From Nevskia sp. (lineage in GTDB: Bacteria > Pseudomonadota > Gammaproteobacteria > Nevskiales > Nevskiaceae), in contig JADGHB010000017.1 in the NCBI GenBank assembly GCA_019689635.1, positions 1-56,451 on the forward strand: DNA of 56,451 nucleotides, in the 5' to 3' direction. Under the pieces are notes generated by a model that did no database searches, had not been told where the DNA came from, and saw only the letters and a program-made list of their open reading frames with translations. Position 1 is the first letter of the stretch, and each line of letters opens with the position of its first letter. A program made the translations under genes and the position numbers. Positions 33,885-41,969 of this stretch are shown here, in pieces.

Positions 33885-34404
33885 CGCATCGCTCGCGCTC
33901 GCCGGCTGCGCGCTGTTGCCGAAGGCGTCGCCGCCGAGTCCGCCGCTGTTGCCGCCCGCCGCGCTGGGCGCTGCGCATCAGGCGCAGCAGGTGCTGCACG
34001 CGCACTTCGGCGAGCGCGAAATCGCCTTGCAGTGCGCCTTGGTGGCCGATTCCGCGGCGGTGACGCTGGTCGCCGTCGGGGCGCTGGGACGGCGCCTGTT
34101 CACCGCCAGCTACGATGGCACGCGCCTGAACGCCCAGACCGATCCGCAGGCGCAGTTGCCGCTGCCGCCGGAGCGCGTGCTGGCGGACGTGCAATTCGCG
34201 CTGTGGCCGCTGGCGGCCTGGCAGTCGCGGCTGGAAGGGAGCGCTTGGCAGATCGAACAGCCCCAGCCGGGCCTGCGCCGGCTGAGCTACCGCGGCCGTT
34301 GGTACGAAGAAGTGCTGTACGGCGATGCGGCGCATCCCTGGCGCGGACGCCTGCGGATCGCCAATTTCGCGCTGGGTTATACGCTGGACATCGTTCCCCA
34401 ATGA
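33862..34404 (+). CDS. DUF3261 lipoprotein of the APE cluster
   Basis: A 180-residue lipoprotein. The signal peptide ends in LAGC with Cys16 lipidated. The mature part has AQQVLHAHFGEREIALQCALV, FTASYDGTRLN and PEKV/ PERVLADVQFALWPLAAW, then LSYRGRWYEEVLYG. DUF3261 proteins are recurrent members of APE clusters and are thought to help place the pigment in the outer membrane. The start overlaps the halogenase-like gene by 23 bases; the stop overlaps the ketoreductase ATG (ATGA). Confidence 0.83.
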   Translation: MPRGLLISASLALAGCALLPKASPPSPPLLPPAALGAAHQAQQVLHAHFGEREIALQCALVADSAAVTLVAVGALGRRLFTASYDGTRLNAQTDPQAQLPLPPERVLADVQFALWPLAAWQSRLEGSAWQIEQPQPGLRRLSYRGRWYEEVLYGDAAHPWRGRLRIANFALGYTLDIVPQ

Positions 34405-35141
34405 ACGCCGACCCTCCACGCCGCTGGATCCTCGTCACCGGCGCCAGCCGCGGCATCGGCCGCGCCACGGCGCTGCGCCTGGCCCGCGACGGTTTCGGGG
34501 TGGTGGTCCACTGCCGCGCCGACGCCGCGCGCCTGGAACCGCTGTGCGCGGAGATCGCGCGCGCGGGCGGGCAGGCGCGCGCCCTGGCGTTCGAGCTCGC
34601 CGACCGGGCGGCCTGCGCCCAGGCCATCGAGTCCGACATCGCCGCGCACGGCGCCTACTACGGCGCGGTGTGCAATGCCGGACTCACGCGCGACACCGTG
34701 TTCCCCGGCATGAGCGGCGAGGATTGGGACGCGGTGCTGCGCGCCAATCTCGACGGCTTTTACAACGTGCTGCAGCCGCTGCTGCGCCCGCTGCTGCGCA
34801 TGCGCCGCGGCGGGCGTATCGTGGTCTTGTCCTCGGCCTCCGGCGTGATCGGCAATCGCGGCCAGGTGAACTACAGCGCGGCCAAGGCCGGCCTGATCGG
34901 CGCCGCCAAGGCGCTGGCGCTGGAGCTGGCCAGCCGCGGGGTCACGGTCAACTGCGTGGCGCCGGGCTTGATCGAAACCGACATGATCGCCGCCGTCCCG
35001 CGCGAGGCGCTGCTCGAGCGGATCCCCGCCGGCCGCGTCGGTACGCCGGAGGAAGTCGCCGCGCTGATCGCCTTCCTGTGCTCCGACGCCGCGGCCTACA
35101 TCACGCGCCAGGTGATCGGCATCAACGGCGGATTGATATGA
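34401..35141 (+). CDS. FabG-like 3-ketoacyl-ACP reductase of the APE cluster (ApeQ-like)
   Basis: A 246-residue short-chain dehydrogenase. The cofactor loop is VTGASRGIGRAT (about 12-23), NAG is at C-NAGLTRD, and the catalytic set is S145 in VLSSASG, Y158 and K162 in NYSAAKAG, with NAN-equivalent N116 in LRANLDGF. The C-terminus has the PGLIETDM and INGG elements of FabG. It reduces the beta-keto group between rounds of chain extension. ATGA overlap upstream and downstream (next ATG at 35138). Confidence 0.92.
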   Translation: MNADPPRRWILVTGASRGIGRATALRLARDGFGVVVHCRADAARLEPLCAEIARAGGQARALAFELADRAACAQAIESDIAAHGAYYGAVCNAGLTRDTVFPGMSGEDWDAVLRANLDGFYNVLQPLLRPLLRMRRGGRIVVLSSASGVIGNRGQVNYSAAKAGLIGAAKALALELASRGVTVNCVAPGLIETDMIAAVPREALLERIPAGRVGTPEEVAALIAFLCSDAAAYITRQVIGINGGLI

Positions 35142-36367
35142 GGCGCCGTGTCGCCGTGACCGGCATGGCGGGCATCACCGCCCTGGGCTGCGACTGGAAC
35201 AGCATCGAGGCCGCGCTGCGCGCGCAGCGCTCCGGCGTGGTGGCGATGCCGGAATGGAATCGTTATGCCGATCTGCGGACGCGGCTCGCCGCGCCGGTGC
35301 CGGACTTCGTGCCGCCGCCGCACTTCACGCGCAAGAAGACGCGCGCCATGGGCCGCGTGGCGCTGCTGGCCGCGGTCAGCGCCGAGGCCGCGCTGCGCGA
35401 GGCCGGCCTGCTCGAGGATCCCGTCCTCAGCAGCGGCCACGTCGGTGTGGCGTACGGTTCCGCCACCGGCGCCACCGACGCCATGCTGGAGTTCGCCCAC
35501 CTGCTGATCGACGGCCGCATGGACCGCGTCAACGGCACGACCTATCTGCGCATGATGAGCCACAGCGCCGCGGTAAACATCGGAGTCTATTTCGGTCTCA
35601 AAGGCCGCGTGATCCCGACTTCCAGCGCCTGCACCTCCGGCAGCCAGGCGCTCGGCGCGGCTTACGAGACGATCCGCGCCGGCCAGCAGACGGTGATGAT
35701 CGCCGGTGGCGCGGAAGCCTTGTGTCCCACCGAGGCGGCGGCGTTCGACACGCTCGGGGCCACCAGCACCGCCAACGACGCGCCGGGCACTACGCCGCGG
35801 CCGTTCGACGTCGCGCGCGACGGCCTGGTGATCGGCGAGGGCGCCGCCACGCTGATCCTGGAGGACTGGGACCACGCCCGTGCACGAGGAGCACAGATCC
35901 ACGCCGAACTGGTCGGCTACGCCACCAACTCGGACGGCGCGCATTTGACCCAGCCGAGCGCGGAGACCATGGCCGTCGCGCTCGAGCTGGCGCTGGCCGA
36001 CGCCGCGCTCGGCCCCGCGGCGATCGGTTACGTCAACGCGCACGCCACCGCTACCGAGGCCGGCGACATCGCCGAGTCGCACGCCACGCGCGCGGCGCTG
36101 GGTCGCGCCGTGCCGGTCAGCAGCCCCAAGGGCCACCTCGGCCACACGCTCGGGGCCTGCGGCGCGATCGAGGCGTGGTGGACGGTGGAGATGCTCAAGC
36201 GCGGCTGGTTCGCCCCCACGTTGAACCTGCACGATCCCGATCCGCGCTGTGCCGAGCTGGATTACCTGATGGACGAGGGGCGCGCGTTGCAGTGCGAATA
36301 CGCGATGAGCAACAACTTCGCCTTCGGCGGCATCAACACTTCGCTGATTTTTCGCCGCGTCGCCTGA
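35138..36367 (+). CDS. Beta-ketoacyl-ACP synthase II type, APE cluster (ApeR-like)
   Basis: A 409-residue FabF-type ketosynthase with an intact triad: C165 in TSSACTSGSQALG, H302 in VNAHATATEAGD and H336 in KGHLGHTLGACG, plus NNFAFGGINTSLIF near the C-terminus. It is the second active condensing enzyme; in other APE systems a separate FabF-like enzyme probably makes the first condensation or supports chain initiation. It is the last gene of the plus operon. The start overlaps the ketoreductase stop by 4 bases. Confidence 0.92.
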   Translation: MRRRVAVTGMAGITALGCDWNSIEAALRAQRSGVVAMPEWNRYADLRTRLAAPVPDFVPPPHFTRKKTRAMGRVALLAAVSAEAALREAGLLEDPVLSSGHVGVAYGSATGATDAMLEFAHLLIDGRMDRVNGTTYLRMMSHSAAVNIGVYFGLKGRVIPTSSACTSGSQALGAAYETIRAGQQTVMIAGGAEALCPTEAAAFDTLGATSTANDAPGTTPRPFDVARDGLVIGEGAATLILEDWDHARARGAQIHAELVGYATNSDGAHLTQPSAETMAVALELALADAALGPAAIGYVNAHATATEAGDIAESHATRAALGRAVPVSSPKGHLGHTLGACGAIEAWWTVEMLKRGWFAPTLNLHDPDPRCAELDYLMDEGRALQCEYAMSNNFAFGGINTSLIFRRVA

Positions 36368-36382
36368 GGCCCGTGGAGGGGG

Positions 36383-36404
36383 CAGCGCGCCTGGAGGGGC
36401 GCTG
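36383..36404 (+). terminator. Candidate hairpin after the APE plus operon
   Basis: CAGCGC (36383-36388) pairs with GCGCTG (36399-36404) across a 10-nt loop in the 54-base gap between the convergent ketosynthase and lipoprotein genes. No T-run follows, so a rho-independent function is uncertain. Confidence 0.3.
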
Positions 36405-36421
36405 GACGGCGAGGATGCGCG

Positions 36422-37045
36422 TTACTGCAACGCCGCCTCGATCTGCGGCGCGTTGAGCAACTGATCCAGCTTCTGGGTGAACACGGCCGGAACGGTTTGC
36501 TTGGCGAGGCCGGCGGGGGCGAGAAAGCGGCCTTCGACGTTTTCCTCGCCGCGCACGCGGCGCGTGCCGAGCGTGCGGCCGGCGGCATCGAAGGCGATCA
36601 GGCTCAAGTCGTATTTGACGGTGGGATTACGGTTGGTGTCGCTTTCCCATTGGTCGATGCGCAGCAGCAGGGCGCGGCGCGGGTGCTGGGCGAGCAGTCG
36701 GGCGCGCGCGCTGGCGAGCGTGTCCTGCGGCGCGAGCCGCACGACCTGGGCATTGTAAGCCGCGGTCAGCAGCGAGGCGGCGAGCGCATCGCCCATCTCG
36801 TCGGCCAGCGGGCGGCCGGAGGCGGTCTTGACGTTGAAAGGAATGCCGTAGAGGTTGCGCTGCAGGCCGACGAAGTCGGGCGACTTGTCGTTGTCGAGCA
36901 CATAGGGTCGCTGGTCCCAGGCGCCGACCGCCACGCTGCCGTTGCCGCTGTAGGACAGCGTGGCGGTGCGACCGGCGTAGTCCATGCCGCCGCAGGCCGA
37001 CAGGCACACGACGGTGGCGCAGATCGAGAGGCGGGCGAGTTTCAT
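36422..37045 (-). CDS. Uncharacterised lipoprotein
   Basis: A 207-residue lipoprotein with signal peptide MKLARLSICATVVCLSAC (Cys18 lipidated). The mature part contains DQRPYVLDNDKSPDFVGLQ, NLYGIPFNVKTASGRPLADE and a C-terminal KQTVPAVFTQKLDQLL. It looks like a periplasmic ABA-type protein of unknown role; I do not recognise a named family. It runs opposite to the pigment operon and may be monocistronic. Between its start and the TonB receptor stop lies a 167-base gap with a 14-bp direct repeat. Confidence 0.75.
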   Translation of the reverse strand: MKLARLSICATVVCLSACGGMDYAGRTATLSYSGNGSVAVGAWDQRPYVLDNDKSPDFVGLQRNLYGIPFNVKTASGRPLADEMGDALAASLLTAAYNAQVVRLAPQDTLASARARLLAQHPRRALLLRIDQWESDTNRNPTVKYDLSLIAFDAAGRTLGTRRVRGEENVEGRFLAPAGLAKQTVPAVFTQKLDQLLNAPQIEAALQ

Positions 37046-37084
37046 GGGGCGGCCATGAGGCGGGCGGTGCACCCATGCTACGCG

Positions 37085-37182
37085 CAGCCGCCGGCGCTGA
37101 CGAGTCGCGCCCGACGGTCGAGCCAGCCCGCATCCGGCATCAGCGCGCCAGCCGGGCATCAGGACCGCGGGCCGCCGGCGCT
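37085..37182. repeat. 14-bp direct repeat in the lipoprotein upstream region
   Basis: GCCGCCGGCGCTGA occurs at 37085-37098 and again at 37169-37182, 84 bases apart, between the TonB receptor stop and the lipoprotein start. Each copy contains the self-complementary core GCCGGC. Spaced repeats upstream of a gene could be regulator sites; no further support. Confidence 0.35.
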
Positions 37183-37212
37183 GATGGGTGTGCGTCGGAG
37201 TCCTACGATCGT

Positions 37213-39657
37213 TCACAGGCCGAACGGCTTGGCCACGCCGAAATACACTGCCGCGCGCGGGCCGTATTGCGGAGCGCCGACGCCGATGCCGGTGCCGTCG
37301 CGGATGACGTTCCTGCGGTCGAGCACGTTGATCGCCGCCAGGCGCAGGTCCAACGCGCCGAGCGCGCCGAGGTGCACGCTGCGCATCGCGCCGAGATCGA
37401 GCTGGAAGTTCGGCGGCAGCTTGCCGGTGTTGGCGAAGTCCTTGCGCAGACCGTCGCCGTACCGGGCTTGCGCGGAGAAGGTCGTGGCGCGCCACCGATA
37501 CGACACGTCGGCCGAAGCCGTGAGCCGCTGGTCGTGGTCGAGATCGACGTAATGCTGCGCGATGTAGGCCAGCTCGTCGGGGCTGAAGTTGAACTGGCCG
37601 GAAGCCACGCGCGTGGCCTGCGCATTGGCCAGGGCGAGGTTCAAGTCCGCGTTCCACGGTCCGCGGTGGAACACGCTGGACAGCTCCAGACCGTAGACGT
37701 GGCCCTGCTGGTAGTTGAACGGCGCGAAGATCAGCGCCTGGCCGAACTGGCCTTCGTCCTGCAGCTCGCGTACGTACTTGTAGTAGCCGTCCAGACCGAC
37801 GCTGAGCGAAGCTCCGATCTGCTGCAGCACGCCGAGGTCGAAGTAATGCGAGCGCTCCGGCGCGACCGGCGAGTTCTCGGTGACCTCGAAGGCGTTGGTG
37901 GTACCGTCGAACTTGGCGATCGAGGTGTTGGAAATCAGCTCGTTGACCGGGGGCGTGAAGTAGCGCGCGTAGCCGGCGTGGACCGTGGTGGTCCTGGTGG
38001 CGTTCCAGATCGCGCCGACGCGCGGCGACAGCTGGCGGGCCTTGACGAAGGCGTTCAATTGATCGAAGCGCACTCCGTAGTTGAGCGTGAAGGTCTCGCT
38101 CCAATCCCACTGATCCTGCAGATAGACCGCGAGCAGCGTGTTGCCGTTCTTGGGGTGGTTGTCCACGATCGTGACCGGCCCGCCGCTCACGCAATAACTT
38201 CCATCGGCGTTGGCCTGGGAGCCCGAGGGGCAGGAACCATCGGCTTGCGGCGGCACGGTGGTGAACACGCGCGCCGTGTCGTCGGCGCGGTCGTCCTCGG
38301 TGGTGGCCAGCACCCCGGCGCGCAGCGTGTGCCGGGCGCCGAGCGGCACGCTCACGTCGCCCTGCAAGCCCAGCGTCGAACTCTTGCGCTTGATGGTGGC
38401 TGCCACGCCGTTGAAAGCGAGATCGCCGAGCGGGTCGGGCTCGTAGTTCACGCTGCTCACGCGCTGAAACGTCGCGACCTGGTAGTGGATGTCGTTCGCG
38501 CTCATGCCTTGCAGCGCGAGAATGCCGTACTGGTTGCGTTCGAACTGACGTTCGTCGAGCCGGGCGGAATCGAAGCCGCTCAGGCCGAGGCGATCGAGAT
38601 AAGCCGGGTCCGGTGGCTGGCCGGGATGGTTGGGGATCTCGAAGCGGTTGACCGCCGTGCCGAACAAGGCGCTGAGCTTGAGGTTCTCGCCTAAAAGCCA
38701 CGAGGCGTAAGCGAAGCCCTTGCCCTGCGTAGTGCGGTCGTGGATGGCGTTGGCCCCGGGCCTGGGGGTTTCCACGCCCAGCGTGCTGCTGAGATAGGAG
38801 CCGGAGAAATAGCCGGTGAAGCGGCCGGCGGTCTTGCCGATCTGCAGGCTGGGGTTGAGCGTGGCGTGGCTGCCGCCGTAGAGATCCACCACGCCGCCGT
38901 CGAGGTCGTCCTTGGTGGTGAGGTCGATCACGCCGGCGGTGCGCTCGCCGTACTGCGCCGGCAGCGCGCCGGTGAGCAAATCGATCTTCTGCGCGATGCG
39001 CGTGTCCAGCGTCTGGCCGAAGCTGCTCACGCCTTCGGGCAGAAGCACGCCATTGATGCGGTACTGCAGATCGGCGTGGTCGCCGCGCACGTGGAGCTGG
39101 CCGTAGGAATCGTTGGCCACGCCCGGCGCCTGCAACAGCACCTGGTTGAGCGGCGTGGCCTCGCCCTGCGGCAGGGTCTCGATGGCCTTGCGGTCGAAGA
39201 CGTACTGGCTGCTGCCGGTGGCCGGCGACAGCGCGTTGCGCGCGCGCGCAGCGCGAGCGCCGACCACGGTGATCGGATGCAGTTCCTGGACCGTGGCCAG
39301 TTCGATGGTCGTGGTCCGGCCAGCGCTCACGTTCACGGTGAGGCTCGCCGCGAGCCCGGTGGCGGCTGCGGTGTAGCGGCCGGGCGTCAGGGCGGCGAAA
39401 CGGAAGCGGCCTTGGCGGTCGCTGAGCGTGCGGCCGACGAGGCGAGCGCGCGCATCTTTGAGCAGCACTTCGGCCCCGCTCACCGGCTGGCCGTCGGCGT
39501 CGGTCAAGGTGCCGCTCAAACTGCCGGTATTGGCGGCTGGGGGATCGTCGGGAGACGGCGCCGGCGCATCCGCCCAGGCGCCTGCCGGCAGGAGCAGGAT
39601 CAAGCACAGAACGATGCGGCGCGCGCACTGGCGCGCCTCGTGGCCAAGCTCAAGCAT
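37213..39657 (-). CDS. TonB-dependent outer-membrane receptor
   Basis: An 814-residue receptor. The signal peptide ends near PAGAWADA (residue about 30). Next is a carboxypeptidase-regulatory-like domain (about 43-120; GTLTDADGQPVSGAEVLLKD, GRFRFAALTPGRYT), then a TonB-box-like PITVVGA and the plug (LNQVLLQAPGVANDSYGQLHVRG, GVIDLTTK). The rest is a 22-strand-type barrel with a terminal aromatic-rich strand ending PFGL. The substrate is not evident; the adjacent small DUF2946-like protein favours a metal, as that pairing is common near copper-related genes. The ATG at 39657 is chosen over 39696 because it starts a conventional signal peptide. Confidence 0.9.
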   Translation of the reverse strand: MLELGHEARQCARRIVLCLILLLPAGAWADAPAPSPDDPPAANTGSLSGTLTDADGQPVSGAEVLLKDARARLVGRTLSDRQGRFRFAALTPGRYTAAATGLAASLTVNVSAGRTTTIELATVQELHPITVVGARAARARNALSPATGSSQYVFDRKAIETLPQGEATPLNQVLLQAPGVANDSYGQLHVRGDHADLQYRINGVLLPEGVSSFGQTLDTRIAQKIDLLTGALPAQYGERTAGVIDLTTKDDLDGGVVDLYGGSHATLNPSLQIGKTAGRFTGYFSGSYLSSTLGVETPRPGANAIHDRTTQGKGFAYASWLLGENLKLSALFGTAVNRFEIPNHPGQPPDPAYLDRLGLSGFDSARLDERQFERNQYGILALQGMSANDIHYQVATFQRVSSVNYEPDPLGDLAFNGVAATIKRKSSTLGLQGDVSVPLGARHTLRAGVLATTEDDRADDTARVFTTVPPQADGSCPSGSQANADGSYCVSGGPVTIVDNHPKNGNTLLAVYLQDQWDWSETFTLNYGVRFDQLNAFVKARQLSPRVGAIWNATRTTTVHAGYARYFTPPVNELISNTSIAKFDGTTNAFEVTENSPVAPERSHYFDLGVLQQIGASLSVGLDGYYKYVRELQDEGQFGQALIFAPFNYQQGHVYGLELSSVFHRGPWNADLNLALANAQATRVASGQFNFSPDELAYIAQHYVDLDHDQRLTASADVSYRWRATTFSAQARYGDGLRKDFANTGKLPPNFQLDLGAMRSVHLGALGALDLRLAAINVLDRRNVIRDGTGIGVGAPQYGPRAAVYFGVAKPFGL

Positions 39658-39723
39658 GAAATTCCTCGCTGCGAGTGAAACGGAGCACAGCCGCAAGCGG
39701 CTGCGGAGAGACTGCGGCTCAGT

Positions 39724-40008
39724 TCAGGCGAGGAAGGGGGGCGGGCCGCGGCTGTTGGGCCGCGTCGGCGCTTGACGGGGCAGCGAAGGGACGACGAGGG
39801 TGGCGGGTTCCGCGCCGCGCGGGATCCAGGTGGCGGCGAGATCCATCGAGGCCGGGGGCGCGCCGGGGGCGTGCGCGATCGCGCAGATCTCGCAGCTCGC
39901 GCTGCGCTCCGGCTTGAGTTCGTGGCTCGTGGCATGCAGCAGCGCCAGCGACTGCCCGACCACGAAGGCGGCGACGAGCAGCGCGTGGGTGAGCCGGCCG
40001 AATCTCAT
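39724..40008 (-). CDS. Small DUF2946-like protein with Cys/His motifs
   Basis: A 94-residue protein with an N-terminal hydrophobic segment (LLVAAFVVGQSLALLHAT) that may be a signal anchor. It has HATSHE and CEICAIAH, two clusters of likely metal ligands, and a Pro-rich tail ending GPPPFLA. This composition resembles the DUF2946 family, whose genes often precede TonB receptors. It lies 66 bases upstream of the receptor on the same strand, so the two are probably co-transcribed and may serve one metal-uptake or metal-sensing function. Confidence 0.6.
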   Translation of the reverse strand: MRFGRLTHALLVAAFVVGQSLALLHATSHELKPERSASCEICAIAHAPGAPPASMDLAATWIPRGAEPATLVVPSLPRQAPTRPNSRGPPPFLA

Positions 40009-40078
40009 GCGCGCACTTTATACCGAGCCGCGCCGGTTTTGCCTAGCCTGCGGGCTCGCCGGTCACGACCGGCGCGGT

Positions 40079-40546
40079 TCAAAACGGAATGTCGTCGTCT
40101 TCGAAATCGTCGCCGCCGTTTTCCGCCGCAGGCTGCGGCTTGGCTGCCGGGCTCGGCTTCGCGGAGCGTTCCGGGTCTTCGCCGGCGTTGAACGGCGCGA
40201 CACCGGCACCGCGGCCGTCCAGCATCTGCATGTCGTTGACGATGATCTCCGTCGTGTAGCGATCCTGTCCGTCCTTGCCCTGCCACTTGCGCGTGCGCAG
40301 GCTGCCCTCGACGTAGATCTTCGACCCCTTTTTCAAATACTGGCCGGCGATCTCGGCGAGTCGGCGCGTGAAGACGAGGTTATGCCATTCGGTGCGCTCT
40401 TTCTTGTCGCCGGATTGCTTGTCGGTCCAAGTCTCGGTGGTGGCGAGCGTGAGATTGCAGAACGCATCTCCGTTGGGAAAGTATTTGAGCTCGGGGTCTT
40501 TCCCCAGATTGCCGATGAGGATGACCTTGTTCACTCCGCGCGCCAT
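40079..40546 (-). CDS. ssb: Single-stranded DNA-binding protein
   Basis: A 155-residue SSB. The OB fold starts [20 protein letters not shown] and includes [40 protein letters not shown] and [16 protein letters not shown] low-complexity linker follows, and the acidic tip DDDIPF recruits repair and replication partners. The ATG at 40546 is exact to the family N-terminus. It follows an MFS gene by 79 bases; uvrA lies beyond in the opposite direction, the usual betaproteobacterial arrangement. Confidence 0.97.
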   Translation of the reverse strand: MARGVNKVILIGNLGKDPELKYFPNGDAFCNLTLATTETWTDKQSGDKKERTEWHNLVFTRRLAEIAGQYLKKGSKIYVEGSLRTRKWQGKDGQDRYTTEIIVNDMQMLDGRGAGVAPFNAGEDPERSAKPSPAAKPQPAAENGGDDFEDDDIPF

Positions 40547-40625
40547 GGCGCCTCCTTGGATCTCGTGATCGTGCGGCTGCATCCAGAATACACCCGCCGC
40601 GCGGTCATCGGGGCAACGGTCGTCC

Positions 40626-41819
40626 TCAGCCGCCCTCATGCAGCGCGGCTGCGTCGCCGCGCGCCGCCGGGCTCAGATTCTCCATGCCCAGGGCGATCAG
40701 CAGCCAGGGCAGGGCGAGCGCGGCCGCGGCCAGGAAGGCACCGGAGGCGCCCCAATGCGCGAGCGCCAAGCCGCCCAGCGAACTGCCGGCGAAGCCGCCG
40801 AGGAACTGTGCGCTGGAGTAAACGCCCAGCGCGGTGCCTTTGTGCTGCGCCGGCGCGCGGCGCGAGATCAGCGAGGGCAGCGTCGCTTCGAGGTAGTTGA
40901 AGCCGACGAAGAACAGCAAAAGCGCCAGCAGCAGGTCGAAGGCCTGACGATGTCCCGCCGCTGCCAAAAGCTGCGCGCCCCCGACCAGCGCGATGGCGCC
41001 GAGAAAAGCGGTGCGCACGCGCCCGCGCGCCTCGATGCGGCGGATCAGCGGCAACACGATCGCCAGCGAGGCGAACAGGATCGGCAGATAGATCTGCCAA
41101 TGCCGCGATTCCGGCAGACCGAGGTCGTTCTGCAGCGCCAGCGGCGCGGCGAAGAACAGGCAGGTCATCATGGTGTGCAGCAGGAAGATGCCGGCGTCCA
41201 GACGCAGCAACTGCGGATCGGCGAGCACCCGGGCAAGCCCGCCGCCGGGGCTCGCTTGTCGCGGGACCCGCGGCACCATGAAGCGCAGCAGCGGGATGGC
41301 CAGCAGCGCTAGCAGGCCGGTGAGCCAGAAGATGCCGTTGACGCCGATCCAGCCGTCGAATACCGGCCCCAGCACCAGCGCGAGGATGAAGGCCGCGCCC
41401 ATGCCGGCGCCATAGAGCGCCATCGCCTGGGTGCGCACGCTCAGGCGCGTGCTGTCGGCGAGCAGCGCCGAGGTGGCGCTGGAGATTGCGCCGGTGCCTT
41501 GCAGGGCGCGGCCCAGGATGATCCAGTGGATGTCGTGCGTGGCGCCGGCCAGAAAGCTGCCGGCGGCAAACAGGACCAGGCCGGTCACGATCACCGGCAG
41601 GCGGCCCAGGCGGTCGGACCACCAACCGAAAGGCAGTTGCAGCAGCGCTTGCACCAGGCCGTAGATGCCGAATGCCAAACCGGCCTGTTGCGGCGTGACA
41701 TGGCCGGGCAGGCTCAAGGCGTACAGCGAGAACACCGGCAGGATCATGAACATGCCGACCATGCGCAGCGCCTGGATCAGCGACAGCGCGACGGTGGCGC
41801 GGATTTCCGAGGAATTCAT
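40626..41819 (-). CDS. MFS transporter next to ssb and uvrA (YajR-like)
   Basis: A 397-residue 12-TM transporter. The first helix is [20 protein letters not shown], a long periplasmic loop follows with [13 protein letters not shown], and the loop 2-3 motif A is [16 protein letters not shown]4 carries [20 protein letters not shown]. It resembles the YajR/EmrD-like drug-transporter group, minus the cytoplasmic C-terminal domain of YajR. Substrate unknown. It is divergent from uvrA across about 150 bases; a coupled promoter with DNA-repair genes is possible but unproven. Confidence 0.9.
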   Translation of the reverse strand: MNSSEIRATVALSLIQALRMVGMFMILPVFSLYALSLPGHVTPQQAGLAFGIYGLVQALLQLPFGWWSDRLGRLPVIVTGLVLFAAGSFLAGATHDIHWIILGRALQGTGAISSATSALLADSTRLSVRTQAMALYGAGMGAAFILALVLGPVFDGWIGVNGIFWLTGLLALLAIPLLRFMVPRVPRQASPGGGLARVLADPQLLRLDAGIFLLHTMMTCLFFAAPLALQNDLGLPESRHWQIYLPILFASLAIVLPLIRRIEARGRVRTAFLGAIALVGGAQLLAAAGHRQAFDLLLALLLFFVGFNYLEATLPSLISRRAPAQHKGTALGVYSSAQFLGGFAGSSLGGLALAHWGASGAFLAAAALALPWLLIALGMENLSPAARGDAAALHEGG

Positions 41820-41932
41820 GCGAAAGGAAGCGGAAGCTACGAGCGAAGTTCGAACCTAGCCAATTCCATGCCACCCAGGCATGGCCGGATCTGCCAGGCC
41901 GACGCGGCTTATGTTACGGCACGCCGAGTGCG

Positions 41933-41938
41933 TATAGT
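41933..41938 (+). promoter_or_regulatory. Candidate uvrA -10 element
   Basis: TATAGT at 41933-41938 is 31 bases upstream of the uvrA ATG, in the most AT-rich part of the intergenic region. A TTATGT at 41909-41914 could be a weak -35 with an 18-base spacer. No LexA-type CTGT-N8-ACAG box is visible. Confidence 0.4.
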
Positions 41939-41969
41939 AAACAATTTGCTTCGACCCCCTCATTCGGTC

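Noticed and set aside
36422-39628. A 1068-codon frame running through the lipoprotein and TonB receptor on the minus strand
   Set aside because: It is arginine-rich shadow translation over the receptor; only its last ~207 codons match a real gene, with its own start and signal peptide.
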